Below are positions 19,665-30,669 of a stretch of DNA of 64,000 nucleotides, piece after piece. The stretch is from Zizania palustris (Eukaryota > Streptophyta > Magnoliopsida > Poales > Poaceae). Made by a program: the position numbers and the translations under genes. The notes below the pieces were generated by a model, which saw nothing but the letters and a program-made list of their open reading frames with translations, was not told the DNA's origin and searched no databases. Each line of letters starts with the position of its first letter. Position 1 is the first letter of the stretch. The stretch is from assembly GCA_019279435.1 (NCBI GenBank), contig JAAALK010000286.1:25687931-25751930 (forward strand). The letters run 5' to 3'.

Positions 19665-22600
19665 TGTAACACCTCAATTTTTCAAAACAATAAAAATATT
19701 ATTAAATTCAATTTCTTGGAATTATTATTTCTGAAAATAACTTTTAGATCCCTTTTATACCCTTTTGAACTACAACATAGAGTAGATGACCAAATTAGGA
19801 GGTGAAACTTTTTGTATATGATCCTAAGGCCAAAAGATAATTTTGAGGATTTTTATAAATTTTTACCAGCCTTGGAAGTAGCCCTAATCTTTTAATCTAT
19901 TTTCTGGAATTAATTTTATTCAGAAAAACATTAGAACAGTATTGGGCCGTTTCCCCCTCCCTTCTCTCTCTCCCGGCCGGCCCAACCCACTCCCACCCGC
20001 GCGCGCCTTCTGACCAGTGGAGCCCACCCGTCAGTGAGCCCCTCTCCTCTCACGCGCGCACCCGACGCCTTGGCCCCACCTGTCGGCGCCAACTTTCTCC
20101 CCTCGCGCCCGAGCCCGACCCCACCCGTCAGTCGCCCGTTCGCTCGCTCGCGTTCGCTGGCTTGTGGCCCCCGCCTGTCAGACCCGTCGTCAACCTCTCG
20201 CCACCGCCCCCAAATCCCGCCGGCCGACGACCTCGCCCTCGGATCCGCCTCGCCAGCCCGCCCCGCATTAATTCGTCGCCATTAATCGGTCCCCCGCGTC
20301 GCGCCGACCGTTTCCCCGCTTTAACCCTCGCGTTTATGCCACGGGATCACCGCTCCGCGTGCATGGCCGAGCCATCGCCGGCGAGTAAAGGCTCTCTGGC
20401 CGGTTTCCTTGCATGCGACCCCCGCCGGTGACCCTATTTAACCCCCCTGCCTCCGCCGCGTTCGACCCCCACGCTCAATCGCCACGAGAACGAACAGAGC
20501 GCCCCTCCTTCGCTTTTGAGCATTTTCCCCCTGCTTCGCCTCCGGCCGCCCTTCGCCGTCGCCTCGGACCACCCCGGCCCTCGCCTCCGCCACCGTCGTG
20601 ACCGCCAGGACGTCCCCTACCTCGGCCACGTCCCCGCCGGTCAAGGAGATCGCCGGAACCCCATCGCCGACGAGGAGCCCGAAGTGCTTCGCCGTCTACC
20701 CTCGCCGCCGACCACTTCCCGTCGACCCCTCGTCTCGCCTAAGGTACCATCATGACCGCCGTAGTGTCCTCTTTCCATTTCTAGGCTTAGCTAGGACCGC
20801 CGTCGCTCGCCGTGGCCGTTGGCCCGCTCGCCGTCGTCGGAGAAGACGACCGGCACGGGTCGAGTACCCGTGCCGTGTCGGATCTGATCCCGGCCGTGCG
20901 ATCGCGATCGGACGACGCGCGTGAGTACACGTACGCGATCTAATCCGCACCGTCGGATCTGGTCAAAGCGGTATGTTTTAATCTCGCGCGTTGGTTTTCA
21001 TTTAAACCCGCCGGGCGATCTCGTGCGTCCACGTGGTACCCCTTCGCACGTTTTAATCCTGGCCGTCCGTAGCGACTTAACCCTCCCGCCTCGCGCCTGG
21101 CCACCGGATCTAGATCCGACGGTCCAGATCGACCCGGCGCACGCGCACAGTGCGCGGGTTCACCGTGGGCCTGGCTCACCGTGGACCCGAGAGGTTTAAA
21201 ATTTGAAAATAAATTCCAGAAATGCTTTTAAACTTGTAAAATTCATATCTAATGCATTTGAACTCTAAAAATTGCCATTCCAATTTTAGAAAATTCATAA
21301 AATTATTCTCTACATGTTTATGCAATAAAAACAGTAGGTTTATTTGGACATTTTCATGTTTATTTAAATAAGTATTCAAATGCCCTTAGGATTTAAATGT
21401 GAATTTCAATATTTAAATCCCAGAGAAATTGTATAATTGTCCTTTACTGTTAAAACACTAAAGCCACTAGGTTTCCTATAAATCAATTGAACTAAATTGG
21501 TTAGAAAACCCAATGTAGAGTTATGCCCACTTAAATACTCTTTTATGAAAAACAATGATTTATTTAGATTCACTTTAAATTAATGGAGGAATAAATTTCA
21601 GAACTTTAATATCTGAATTTATTTTATTTTTAATCCAACCAACCTTAACTTATATGATTGCAATGTAATGTTATATGGTTTGATTGAATGTGGTACTCTT
21701 TTTATTTGACTTTATATTAAAAAGACTACGACGTCGCCGAGGAGCCGGAGTACTTCCCGGAAGTTCCTCCCTCCCCATTCGCTGAACAAGGCAAGTCACC
21801 AAACCAATCTTTTGAGCATATTGAACCCATGTTTGATTAAACTATCGTTAAAACACATAGGTTATATATGCATTAGTCAAATGAACCCTTACAATATATT
21901 TATTTAGGATCCCCCGACCTTGATGTGCAACCCAAGCCATGCTCTCTAGCCTAAACTCCTTGTCACCATATGATATATGTTATTAGCTAGTGTCCAATGT
22001 ATCGACACGATCGCTATAGGATAAAAATGAGTCGTAGTACTTGGTTCTACTATATGATCCCCATGGTTTCTTATCTATGGAATTCTGTCGGTGTTGGAGT
22101 TATGGTTGTGAGTGAATGCATGGTGGGTTCCGGGTGCAAGCTAGGACATTGGTCGGTAGCACCCGGGGCACTATAAGGACCGGTCTGAGGGATCCGTTGC
22201 AATACACTTCCGTACTAACCACAAGTCTAGTGGGTAAGTCCTAACTAAGGTATGGGTTGTTCCAAACCGAGGCCACCACTTGGAGATGGGTCAAGTTGCA
22301 CCTGCGGGTGACTTGTACCAATGTGGCGCAAAAGGGGGTGCGACGTTAGCCGGGATACGGCCCGGCGCGCCGGCGAAACCTAGAGCGGGTGGTTATCGCT
22401 TGGAGCATCTCATATTGAGGTTTTGGCACGAGTTCCCGTGAAATGGGTCATCTCGTTGGGATGAGTGCGTGCCTTGTGGGTACAGTAGTACATCTCTGAT
22501 CAGAGTCATAAATCTTTTCGAAAAGCCGAGCCCACGGTCAAGGGCGGGTTGCGTAACATCCCACAGTTAGTCTACTTTGAAAATGTATGTGCATGTTGGA

Positions 22601-23092
22601 TTGTCATGTAAGGACTGTTGTGCGAGGAGGTAAAACGTACTCCTCGAGTTAGTGGATGTTGTTGATGTTCATGTCTACTTTTCCGCATAATTAAAATGTG
22701 ATTACATTAAATGCAATAACTGTAAATGTACTTTTCCGCACTTTGAGCCATTACCCTTCCTTGTTTATTACCTTGCATTATTATTTGCATTTGCGGTGGC
22801 TTGTTGAGTACTTTTTGTACTCATACCCGTTGGACCCCACAGAGGATACCTACTATGAAGACGGTCTGGAGTAGCGACCCAGTCGAGAAGAAAGATCCTG
22901 AAGAAGGAGTTCGTCATGCCGTTTTCTAAAATATTTTATTTGCTGCTTTTACTAAAGACAATGATGTAATAATTATGGTCTGCGTGCCATGAATACTGTA
23001 TGATGTACGTATGTCGCATGATGAACCTCTTGGATTATTGTTTTTCTTATGAAATTCAATAATGTCTCGATTTGATAAATCGGGGCGTGACA
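19665..23092 (+). repeat. Gypsy G1 3' LTR (3,428 bp)
   Basis: Same length as the 5' LTR and identical in every stretch compared, including all embedded small frames at a constant offset of 9,045. This places the insertion very recently. It carries the second copy of the candidate spliced ORF (21725-21790, 22843-22874). Confidence 0.97.
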
Positions 23093-23097
23093 AAGTT
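23093..23097 (+). repeat. Target site duplication of gypsy G1 (right)
   Basis: AAGTT, exact match to 10615-10619. Confidence 0.97.
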
Positions 23098-23756
23098 TGC
23101 TGAAGCACTTTGTTTTTGGACAATGCTTATCTTGGTAGATATCAGTTAGCCTTTGCATTTCATGCTTTACCTTGCTTGTCAACTGGAAAATGTGATGATG
23201 CTTTTGTTTGCAAAAATTGATAATGCGTGCTAATGACTTTCTTTAGATATCATCTGTTGCACTGATCATGCCATGTATCTTAGACAGTATGTCTTTTGCT
23301 GTATCTCTTAGACTTTGTAATTGCAATCAATCATATCTGAGAAGCATGCCTGTTCACACTCCACCTGCACCCCAGTTGCATTCATCGCATATTTTGAGGG
23401 GGAGTTGCATTTCAGGGGGATTCTGTGTCTCTTTTGAGTGCTTGATGAGTTCACTTGTCAACAAGGGGGAGAAAATTTGGGATAAGAGTTTAAGGGGGAG
23501 TTTTTGTCTCGCTTACTCTTTTTGATATCCTTGTTACTATTTCTGAGATTGCACTCGTTTTGAGCTTTTACTTTTGGTTAACCATAATGACTGCTTCTTG
23601 CTTTTGTTTGGTTTTTGGTCATTAGGGTTAAACTTTTACCTTATTTTCTTCTTCTTTGTTTTTCTTGTGTTTTGTTTTCGTGTTTCCACATTTGTTCGTA
23701 GGTGCTGAAGAGCTGAAGAAGAGGAGTGTTGACAATGCACTCATCAAGGGGGAGAT
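23098..23756 (+). other. Sirevirus A post-pol region, part 2, with multiple polypurine tracts
   Basis: Non-coding. Purine tracts of the form (A)AGGGGGAG occur at about 23396, 23414, 23463, 23491 and finally 23746-23755, the last one abutting the 3' LTR. Multiple PPT copies are a described Sirevirus feature. Equivalent tracts are in copy B at about 50394, 50490 and 50731. Confidence 0.85.
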
Positions 23757-25047
23757 TGAGGAGCCATGCTGAATAGCGTGGGCCTCATGGCTCCAGAAGT
23801 GATGAGTCATTGTCAACGATAGTCAAAGAGGACTGAAGAAGAGAGGATATCTGCTGTTTCATGGGCCGCGTGTGACTCAGGTACACGAGCAGCGAGCGAT
23901 GGTCGGGCTGAGAGAGCTGCGAAGTCGGGCTGGCCCAATCCAGGTACATGGGCCAGAAGCAGTAGAAGACCCACTAGGCTGTTGACCAGGATTGACTCAG
24001 GTACACGGGCGGTGAGTGATTGCCGGGCTGAGAGAGCTGCGGAATCAGGCCTGCCCAATTCGGGTACCTGGTGCAAAGTCGATGGAGGCTTTGTCAGTTT
24101 CGGCGCAAAACTGACAACCGTTGATTCTGTATCAGACTGTCCAGAAGAGAAGCCGTAGTCGCTACGAAAGCTTAGCTACCGGATAAGTCATCTGTATCTC
24201 TAGGCCCACAGTCAGTCAGTCGTGTCTGTAAAAATTCCTAAGGGCAGTTGAGTCTTTTCCTTTATTTTAGCTTCTGTAAAAACCCTAAGGGGCTGGTGGA
24301 ATATTCTAGGCCATTGGGCAGCCTATAAATAGGGCCCCAATCCCTAGGGTTAGGTTACCCCTTCTAGAATTCACTTTTCAATCCATTGGGTCATTTTTGC
24401 TCCCTGTCTTTTCTCTCTCCCCATGTGCGCCGCCAGGCAATGAGCTTTGTTTCTTCCTGATATTCATTTGTTTCTTCACTGTTCTGGAAGAGTTTGTTTC
24501 GGGTGTTTTTGTGCGAAGCATTTATGTGCGCATCACTTCATTTAATGTCTTTGCTGTTGTGTGCATGCAGTTAGTTTATTCTCTGAGAAGAAGCTTCTCT
24601 GTTGCTGTGATTTGTTCTTCACGAGAAGTACTAGTTCTTGCTGTTTGCAAGTAGTACTATTCAACTGTAGCAACAGTACACTAGTACTCTAGTCTTGCTT
24701 TTTCCTGCACAGCTTTTTGATCGAGTTGACAGGGCTAAAGTCTCTTTTCTGGTTGTTTCTGGCGAAGCCCCTTCTCTATGATTCGAAGTCCCTCAGCTTC
24801 GTGAGGCAGGCTTCGATCTGACATCCTCGAGGGCTTCACTTGAACTTCGAACATCATTTTGTGTACTGCGTTGCTAGCTTCGAAGTACTTTTTTGAACTG
24901 TTAGCGTATCATACTTCGAACGTCTGTGCGAAGGTACTCGGAATTGAGCTCTTCGAAGTCCATACTTCGACAGGTTTCGAAGTTGGCTTCGAAGCTTGTC
25001 TTTCTGTTAGACTTCGCTCGACGTGAGTTCCTTTTTGCTGTCATTTT
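23757..25047 (+). repeat. Sirevirus A 3' LTR, truncated (about 1,291 bp)
   Basis: Starts TGAGGAGCC after the PPT. It matches the 5' LTR up to GCTGTCATTTT (25047) and then stops; about 750 bp of U5-side sequence and the right target duplication are missing. It keeps two tandem copies (period 120 bp) of a GACTCAGGTACACG...GCCCAATCC unit, of which the 5' LTR retains one. Confidence 0.9.
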
Positions 25048-25429
25048 GGTCGGAGTGGGAGGAGGAGATCGGAGGCGGCGACGGTCGGGGAGGCGCACCG
25101 AGGTGGCGCGGATGCGGCGGCAACCGGGCATCGCGGAGGTGGCAGCGGGGAGGAGTTGAAGTGGCGACGGGGGCTCGGGAGAATTAGGGATAGGGATGTG
25201 CACACGCCCGACCCTGTGGTGGGGATAAGAAAAAATAACTTCCGTCGGTAAAACAATGGCTGACAGAAGTTAATGGTAATTTTCGCCGGCTACAGTGAAA
25301 GCCGACGGAAGTTAAGTTAACTTCCGTCGGCCTGTACAAGCCGACGGAAGTTACATAATTTTCGTCGGTTTTTGAAAATGCCGACGAAAATTAAAAAAGC
25401 TGACGAAAACTTACTGTTTTCTTGTAGTG
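25048..25429 (+). mobile_element. Right terminus of the CACTA element with subterminal repeats
   Basis: A GC-rich stretch (25048-25190) is followed by about nine copies of a 12-13-bp motif, AACTTCCGTCGGC or its complement GCCGACGGAAGTT, in both orientations between 25236 and 25412. The terminus CTGTTTTCTTGTAGTG ends at 25429. Such arrays are the binding sites of the CACTA-encoded DNA-binding protein in En/Spm. Confidence 0.8.
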
Positions 25430-26700
25430 TTTGCTAGCTTCTTCTGGAGTCCAAGTTGTTGGTAGAGTCCATTCCGCGATGAAGTCAGTGAGGATCTGCG
25501 ATTTGATGGCAGTCCTGGCGATGAACGTGATGTCGAAGGGGGCGACCTCCACTACCCATTTTCCTATACTTCCGGTGGCATCTCTGTTTCTGAACATATC
25601 CCCGAGGGGGTATGAAGTAGGGATGATGATATCGTGGGCCAAGAAGTAGTGGCGCAACTTCCTCGAAGCCATTACGAGGGCATAAGCTATTTTCTTGAGC
25701 TCGGTGTACCTCGTTTTGGCTCCCGAAAGGGCTTTGGACATGAAGTATACTGGCCTCTGGATTAGCTTTCCTTCGAGTTCTTCTTCTTGTATTGGCACTG
25801 TGCTTATCGCGAAGCTCGTTGTGACGAGGTAGACGAAGAGGGTCTCTCTGTTGTGGGGAGTTGTGAGAGTAGCTAGGTTAGCGAGGTATTATTTGATTTC
25901 ATCGAAGCACTTATGGCATTCGGGAGTCCAAGCGAAGTCCATTGACCCTTTCAGTGCCTTGAAGATCAGGAGGCTTCATTCGGCGGACATAGCGAGGAAG
26001 TGGCTGAGGGCGGCGAGGCGACCAGCTAGCTTCTGGACCTGCTTTAAATTCTCTAGAGGGGTCCTTTGTTGTAGTGCACTGATCTGGGTTGGGCTAACTT
26101 CGATTCCTGGGCTTGAAACTAGGTATCCCAATATGTTGTCAGCCCGGGCCACAAAGACACATTTGTCGGGGTTCAGGCGGATCCCGTAGGCTCGAAGGCT
26201 ATTAAACGTCTCTGCTATGTTTAGGCTATGCTGGTGTTTTTGTGCGCTCTTAATTACAATGTCGTCCATGTATGCTTTGATATTACGACCTATATGATGA
26301 CCCAAGGCCTTAGCAATTAACCTAGTCCTGACATTTCTTAGACCGAAGGGCATCCTTACATAGCAGAAGACTCCGGAGGGAGTGATAAAACTAGTCTGGA
26401 CTTGATCTTCGTGCTTCAACCATATTTGATGGTAGCTGGAGTATGCATCGAGAAAACTAAGGAGCTCGGAGCCGACTGTGGAGTCGACTAGTTGGTCGAT
26501 GCGAGGCATGGGATACGGATCACGTGGGCATGATTTATTTAAAGAGATGAAATCAATACACATGCGCCATTTGCTGAAGTTTTTTTTTTACGAAAATGGG
26601 GTTTGATAGCCACTCCGTATGGCTTATTTTCCTGATGACTCCAGCCAGAGCAGCTTCTCCACCTTCGCCTTAGCGAGCTCGACTTTCTCTGCGGACTTTC
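25430..26700 (-). pseudogene. pol: TAT-type Ty3/gypsy pol relic (RT-RNase H), reverse strand
   Basis: Reverse-strand fragment. RT motifs are clear at 25976-26563: MCIDFISLNKSCPRDPYPMPR, FLDAYSSYHQI, FITPSGVFCYVRMPFGLRN and the catalytic YMDDIVIKS. The frame breaks near 25976, and RNase H continues at 25430-25798 (VYFMSKALSGAKTRYTELKK, IAEWTLP). The LNKSCPRDPYPMPRID style is that of TAT-lineage elements. Decayed RT N-terminal sequence reaches about 26700. The CACTA terminus interrupts it at 25430, so the last residues of the RNase H frame (HYKKTVS...) are read from CACTACAAG sequence. The remainder should lie left of the window. Confidence 0.85.
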
Positions 26701-27279
26701 ATAGGAAAATCATAGAACTTTAAACATCCACTCCACCCTCTTTTTGTCTTTATTTTGTTAAGTCCAAAGCAAATCAATGCTCAAAACTTCAAGTGACAAC
26801 AACATAAGTATGCTTATTCTATTTAGTTAATTCATATGTTTTCAAACAACACATCATTAATTTTTTCTATATTTTCAAATTCTCTATCTTTCACATGTTT
26901 TCTTGGCCTTTTAAGTATTTTTCATAAAAAATAAAGATCAGCCCAAATAGTCGAAAGCCTGTTTAAGGGTCGTCGCGGCCACCAAAACCCCCGCACTCCA
27001 GCGCCCGGATCCACCGCCTCCGGCCGCTGCCTTTGTCGACGCCTCGCCGGCGCCTCCCCCTCTGTGCATCGGCCTCCGCGTCCTCTACCCGCAACTTCCT
27101 CCCACCGCCATCGCCCCTCCGAACCGGTCGCCACGCTCGCCTCCGCCGGTCCCCGTCCTCCTTGGTGAGGCACGGTCCCATTCCCGTCTCGGCCGTTTCC
27201 TCTAATACACGCGCGAGTGCAAGGTATCCGCATGAGCCGTGCGTTGTCAGCATGATTCCGTAGTCATGTAGTTGCCTCC
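26701..27279 (+). promoter_or_regulatory. Upstream region and probable 5' UTR of the PPR gene
   Basis: AT-rich sequence to about 26,940 changes abruptly to GC-rich, pyrimidine-rich sequence (26,960-27,230), typical of a grass 5' UTR. No retrotransposon similarity was recognised. No confident TATA box or 5' UTR intron could be placed. Confidence 0.45.
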
Positions 27280-29481
27280 ATGGCGCTGAAGGTGCAGTCT
27301 CGCATGTGGTTTGTGAGACCGCATCTGCTGTGGAGCAGGCTAGTGTACGGCTGCTCTTGCTCGGATGTACCTGCTGCTCTTGCTTCCGGCCGCGGCGGCG
27401 CTAGAGGGAGTTGTTCTGAGTTCGAGTCTGCCATCCGATCACTCAGAAAAAATCCCCAGCCAGAGAGGCTAACCCATCTTCTTGATTCCACTTCAGATTT
27501 CAATCTGGCCCTTAGGATCTTCAGATGGGCTTCATATCTGGGGATGCCAATTCACACGGTTGACACATACTCTCGTATGATTGCCAAGCTTGGTGGCGCT
27601 GGGAATCATGATGAAGTAGGTGTCTTCCTGAAGGAGATGGTCAAATTGGATGTCCCTGGATTGGAAAAAGTCATGAACGATTTAGTTAATTTCCTGAGCA
27701 GTAAAAATCGTTTTGATGAAGCATTTCTGGTTATCCAGCATGCTAGCTCTGGTAATGTTAAGCTGCCAGTGTCGTCGTGTAATGGTGTGCTGTGTGGTTT
27801 TGTCAAGGAAGGGAGGGGCTTGCGACTGTTCATGCGTGCTTACATGGAGGTTGTGAAGGCTGGAGTTCTTCCTGATGTGGAAACATTGAATTGGTTAATT
27901 GAGATCTTGTGTGAAGATTGTCGTTTAGACCTGGCACTGGTTCAATTTGATAAGATGAGCAAGAAGAGATGTACTCCTAATAGCCATACTTTCAAGATAC
28001 TCATAACAGCACTTTGTTCCCATGGCAGAATTGATGAATCAGCGGACCTCTTTGATAAGATGCTGCAGCTGAGATGCATCCCTGATAGCTGCTTTTATGT
28101 TAATGTTCTACCCTTATTCTGTAAGTTCAATAAATTGAAGCAGGCCAGCAAATTGCATCAAATGATGAAAGAAGATAAACTTCAATTAGATCAGTATTTG
28201 TATCATACCTTGATTAGATGTTTCTGTGAGAATCAACTACTAGATGATGCAGTCACAACATTAAATGAGATGATAGCATCAGGCCATTTTCTGATGAGTT
28301 CATTTGTGGACATTGTAGAATGCTATTGTACACTGGGCCAGTTCCACAAAGCTGTGAGCTTTGTGGAGGAAAATGATGTTGCTGAAATAGAAGCATATAA
28401 TGTACTGCTGAGAGCATTGTGTAAATCAGGAAGACTTCTGGACTCAGTTAGCTATCTTACAGCATTACATGCCAGAGGACTGGTTAACTGTAACTCATGG
28501 AATATAGTTATCACTCAGTTCTGCAACAAAGGGAACATTAGAAAAGCATCTGAGCTGATCTGTAGAATGATAATTTCCTCTTGTACAGCTGATGAGAGTA
28601 CATATTCTTCTGTTGTATCTTGTTACTGCAAGTTAGGGTTGTACAAGAATGCTTTAGATATGTTCAGAAGGGTCAGTGTTAGCAACTTATCCTTGAATTC
28701 AGAATCTTTCTCACAGCTGATAGAGGGCTTGTGCCACATGAACAAGCTCCAAGAAGCAGCTGAAGTTTTTAATTATCACTGTAAGAGAGGCTGTAGCATT
28801 ACCAGTGAGTCACTTGAGATGTTAATTCAAGAGAGTTGTATGGCTGGAATGATTCGTCAAGCAATCAAAATGCGTTCATTAGCTGTCTGCACTGGTACGT
28901 CTTGTACATTTACCACTTATAACACAATTTTCCAAGCAGTACTCCATTTGAAGAAGAAGGATATGTTGCTTCTCTTTGGACAGATGCTAATGGAAGGTTT
29001 CCTATTGAATGAGTATACATACAGTTGTATTTTGTGTTGTTTCCTCACCAAGGAAACAATTTTTGAGGCTGCTATCTTGTTCAACAAAATGGTGAAGGAT
29101 GGTTTTGTTCCTGACCAAGCAACATTCGAGTTATTAGTCCCTGATATGGCATGTTCTTCTTTACTTAATATGGTTTCAGAAAGTTTACTAACAGTGGTAA
29201 ATATGGATGGAATGATGAGTCCCAGAATATCTAACATCATTATTTATGGCCTTATTAAAGAAGGATTCAAGAGTGAGGCATGTAAGTTTCTTGATCAAAT
29301 GATAGAGAAGGGATGGGTACCTGATTCCAAGACACATAGTATCTTGCTTGGCAGCATTGGTCGAGAGGAGCCTAGAGAAGTTGATGAATTCTACCAAGCA
29401 GTGGATGACGACAATGTAAGCAACATACTATTGGGGGCGGGGGGATGGTCTAGATTAAGAGTACTAACACCCAGCTTTTAA
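27280..29481 (+). CDS. Pentatricopeptide repeat (P-class PPR) protein, 733 aa
   Basis: The only host gene recognised. Intronless frame from ATG (CCATGGCG) to TAA. The N-terminus (about residues 1-45) is rich in Arg, Ser and Ala with few acidic residues, suggesting an organelle (probably mitochondrial) presequence. From about residue 95 to 690 tandem 35-residue helical repeats are visible, for example TPNSHTFKILITALCSHGRI with DESADLFDKMLQLRCIPD, and near the end SNIIIYGLIKEGFKSEACKF with WVPDSKTHSILL. No C-terminal E, DYW or SMR domain is seen, hence P class. Such proteins bind specific organellar RNAs and affect their processing, stability or translation. The target cannot be read here. The gene lies between two transposon stacks. 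The orthologue is not named because I cannot verify it. Confidence 0.93.
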   Translation: MALKVQSRMWFVRPHLLWSRLVYGCSCSDVPAALASGRGGARGSCSEFESAIRSLRKNPQPERLTHLLDSTSDFNLALRIFRWASYLGMPIHTVDTYSRMIAKLGGAGNHDEVGVFLKEMVKLDVPGLEKVMNDLVNFLSSKNRFDEAFLVIQHASSGNVKLPVSSCNGVLCGFVKEGRGLRLFMRAYMEVVKAGVLPDVETLNWLIEILCEDCRLDLALVQFDKMSKKRCTPNSHTFKILITALCSHGRIDESADLFDKMLQLRCIPDSCFYVNVLPLFCKFNKLKQASKLHQMMKEDKLQLDQYLYHTLIRCFCENQLLDDAVTTLNEMIASGHFLMSSFVDIVECYCTLGQFHKAVSFVEENDVAEIEAYNVLLRALCKSGRLLDSVSYLTALHARGLVNCNSWNIVITQFCNKGNIRKASELICRMIISSCTADESTYSSVVSCYCKLGLYKNALDMFRRVSVSNLSLNSESFSQLIEGLCHMNKLQEAAEVFNYHCKRGCSITSESLEMLIQESCMAGMIRQAIKMRSLAVCTGTSCTFTTYNTIFQAVLHLKKKDMLLLFGQMLMEGFLLNEYTYSCILCCFLTKETIFEAAILFNKMVKDGFVPDQATFELLVPDMACSSLLNMVSESLLTVVNMDGMMSPRISNIIIYGLIKEGFKSEACKFLDQMIEKGWVPDSKTHSILLGSIGREEPREVDEFYQAVDDDNVSNILLGAGGWSRLRVLTPSF

Positions 29482-29581
29482 TTGGTGTACAATCAGTCAA
29501 TCACAAGCAGGTTGTTGCGTAGCGGACCATTTGACTATTTGAGTCCTATATTTTGTGCTGTTTGAGGGATGGCATTTTCAG
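29416..29581 (+). other. Possible alternative intron at the end of the PPR gene
   Basis: GACAAT|GTAAGC at 29416 and TTTTCAG|GTGTCTG at 29581/29582 are good splice sites, and residue 712 ends exactly at the donor. Splicing would replace the last 21 residues (SNILLGAGG...) with a short lysine-rich tail (VSEEIQSIKIKEYGHAC) ending in TAA at 29633-29635. It may equally be unused. Confidence 0.4.
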
Positions 29582-30669
29582 GTGTCTGAGGAGATCCAGT
29601 CAATAAAGATTAAAGAATATGGACATGCATGTTAATTTGGTATTGGTTTGTATTGCCATAGTGTTGGTGGCATGGATGCTCAAGTAACTTTATATGTGAT
29701 GTGAGGATGGTAGAAACTACAAAGACCTCCAGCAGATGAGATGGTGAGTGACTTGTTTTTTTCTCGTCGAATGTTTTGCTTAATTCCATGAGTTAGTCTT
29801 CAGCATTTTTAATTGGAAGTATGGATACGAAGTCTAAGAGTACAATAACTGAAGCCCATGGTATGATGATTTTCTTTCAAAAATAATATTAATAATTGTA
29901 TTTCTTATGCTCCTGCAGTCTTTACCTCTCTCTGCATTCTTCCGTTTCATCAAGGATCCCTAAGGGATACAAAATCCGTGATGTGCCCAAATAAACTTCT
30001 GAATTGGACAATTCATCTTGTATACGTACAGGCTTTCTATAGTTCATCCTGACCTGAATATCGTCTTGATGGTATAGGTAACTTGTTATGCGGTAAATAA
30101 ACGAAACAAACAAGAGTTAACAAGAAGACAGAAGATTCAGGAAGGAAAAACAGAGCACTAGTGTACAAATTGAAGATCACCACCACTATTTGCTTACGCT
30201 TGTGAAGAACACATGTTTTTATCTTTTTGGCTGTCCAGGTTTGCAGCTTATATTTACCCTTATTGTCTAATTCCTTTAATTCACCCCATGTTTGTGCCTT
30301 TGTATATTTCAGATGGCTGAAGCAACGCTTTGCCTTCTGTGTTTACAGTGTCTTGACTGATTGCAAGGCCGTTAACACCTTCTGCGTAATGCTCGTAAAA
30401 GCCAACGGATATCGTTAAACTCTTACCATTTTTCTGAACTACATCAATGTCATATTCAGTTATTCATTGATGGATTAGACAGAACTATTTGTATTTTCTT
30501 CGTAATTACACGGAGCTAGATTAAAAATAGAAGCGTATTCAAGTCCTGTTTGGTATAGCACCACGTATGGTATTTTTTAAGCTGGCCAAACGAAATCATG
30601 TATGTAAAGTTATGTTATGATTTTTTACTGTATTTAGTTCGGTAATATAAATTTTATTTTATACGACTG
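29482..30669 (+). other. 3' flank of the PPR gene
   Basis: AT-rich, no coding ORF of substance. Part is probably 3' UTR, possibly with introns (pyrimidine-AG sites such as CTGTCCAG near 30238). Beyond about 30,545 there is low-complexity AT-rich sequence that I cannot assign. Confidence 0.45.

Larger units (their letters stand above)
10620..23092 (+). mobile_element. Gypsy G1: intact Tekay/Del-type chromovirus retrotransposon
   Basis: Complete 12,473-bp Ty3/gypsy element with perfect AAGTT target duplication, two 3,428-bp LTRs (constant offset of 9,045, no difference seen wherever compared), Met-type PBS, ORF0, an uninterrupted gag-pol with C-terminal chromodomain, and a purine tract. Long LTRs plus a chromodomain fit the Tekay/Del lineage, which includes rice RIRE3/RIRE8. 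All catalytic motifs are present, so it is probably autonomous and very young. Assignment to a named family needs a database comparison. Confidence 0.95.
2787..25047 (+). mobile_element. Sirevirus (Ty1/copia) copy A, defective, split by gypsy G1
   Basis: Order: 5' LTR, PBS matching the initiator-Met type, gag, pol (PR-IN-RT-RH), long non-coding tail with several purine tracts, and a truncated 3' LTR. Gag with two zinc knuckles and a coiled-coil extension, and repeated AAGGGGGAG tracts before the 3' LTR, are known Sirevirus hallmarks. The element is dead: gag has lost about 713 bp relative to copy B, and there are several stops and frameshifts. G1 sits in its post-pol region at 10620-23092. 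Copy B carries the same locus uninterrupted near 50085-50108, which proves the join. Confidence 0.92.
1..25429 (+). mobile_element. CACTA (En/Spm-type) transposon, interrupted by Sirevirus A
   Basis: Two pieces are visible, 1-2786 and 25048-25429, separated by Sirevirus copy A. The left piece carries a decayed ORF with an Ulp1-like protease of the kind found in plant CACTA elements. The right piece ends at 25429 in ...CTTGTAGTG, the reverse complement of the standard CACTACAAG terminus, and holds a subterminal array of short repeats in both orientations. The left terminus lies before position 1. That both pieces belong to one element is inferred from their positions on either side of copy A. 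The 3-bp target duplication cannot be checked; TTT (25430-25432) follows the end. Confidence 0.7.

Noticed and set aside
26922..27263. Minus-strand frames over the PPR 5' UTR
   Set aside because: GC-rich leader; no recognisable protein, and it overlaps a better-supported plus-strand gene start.
30546..30592. MITE or hAT-like element suggested by GTTTGG...CCAAAC
   Set aside because: Only 6 bp of inverted repeat over about 45 bp and no target duplication.
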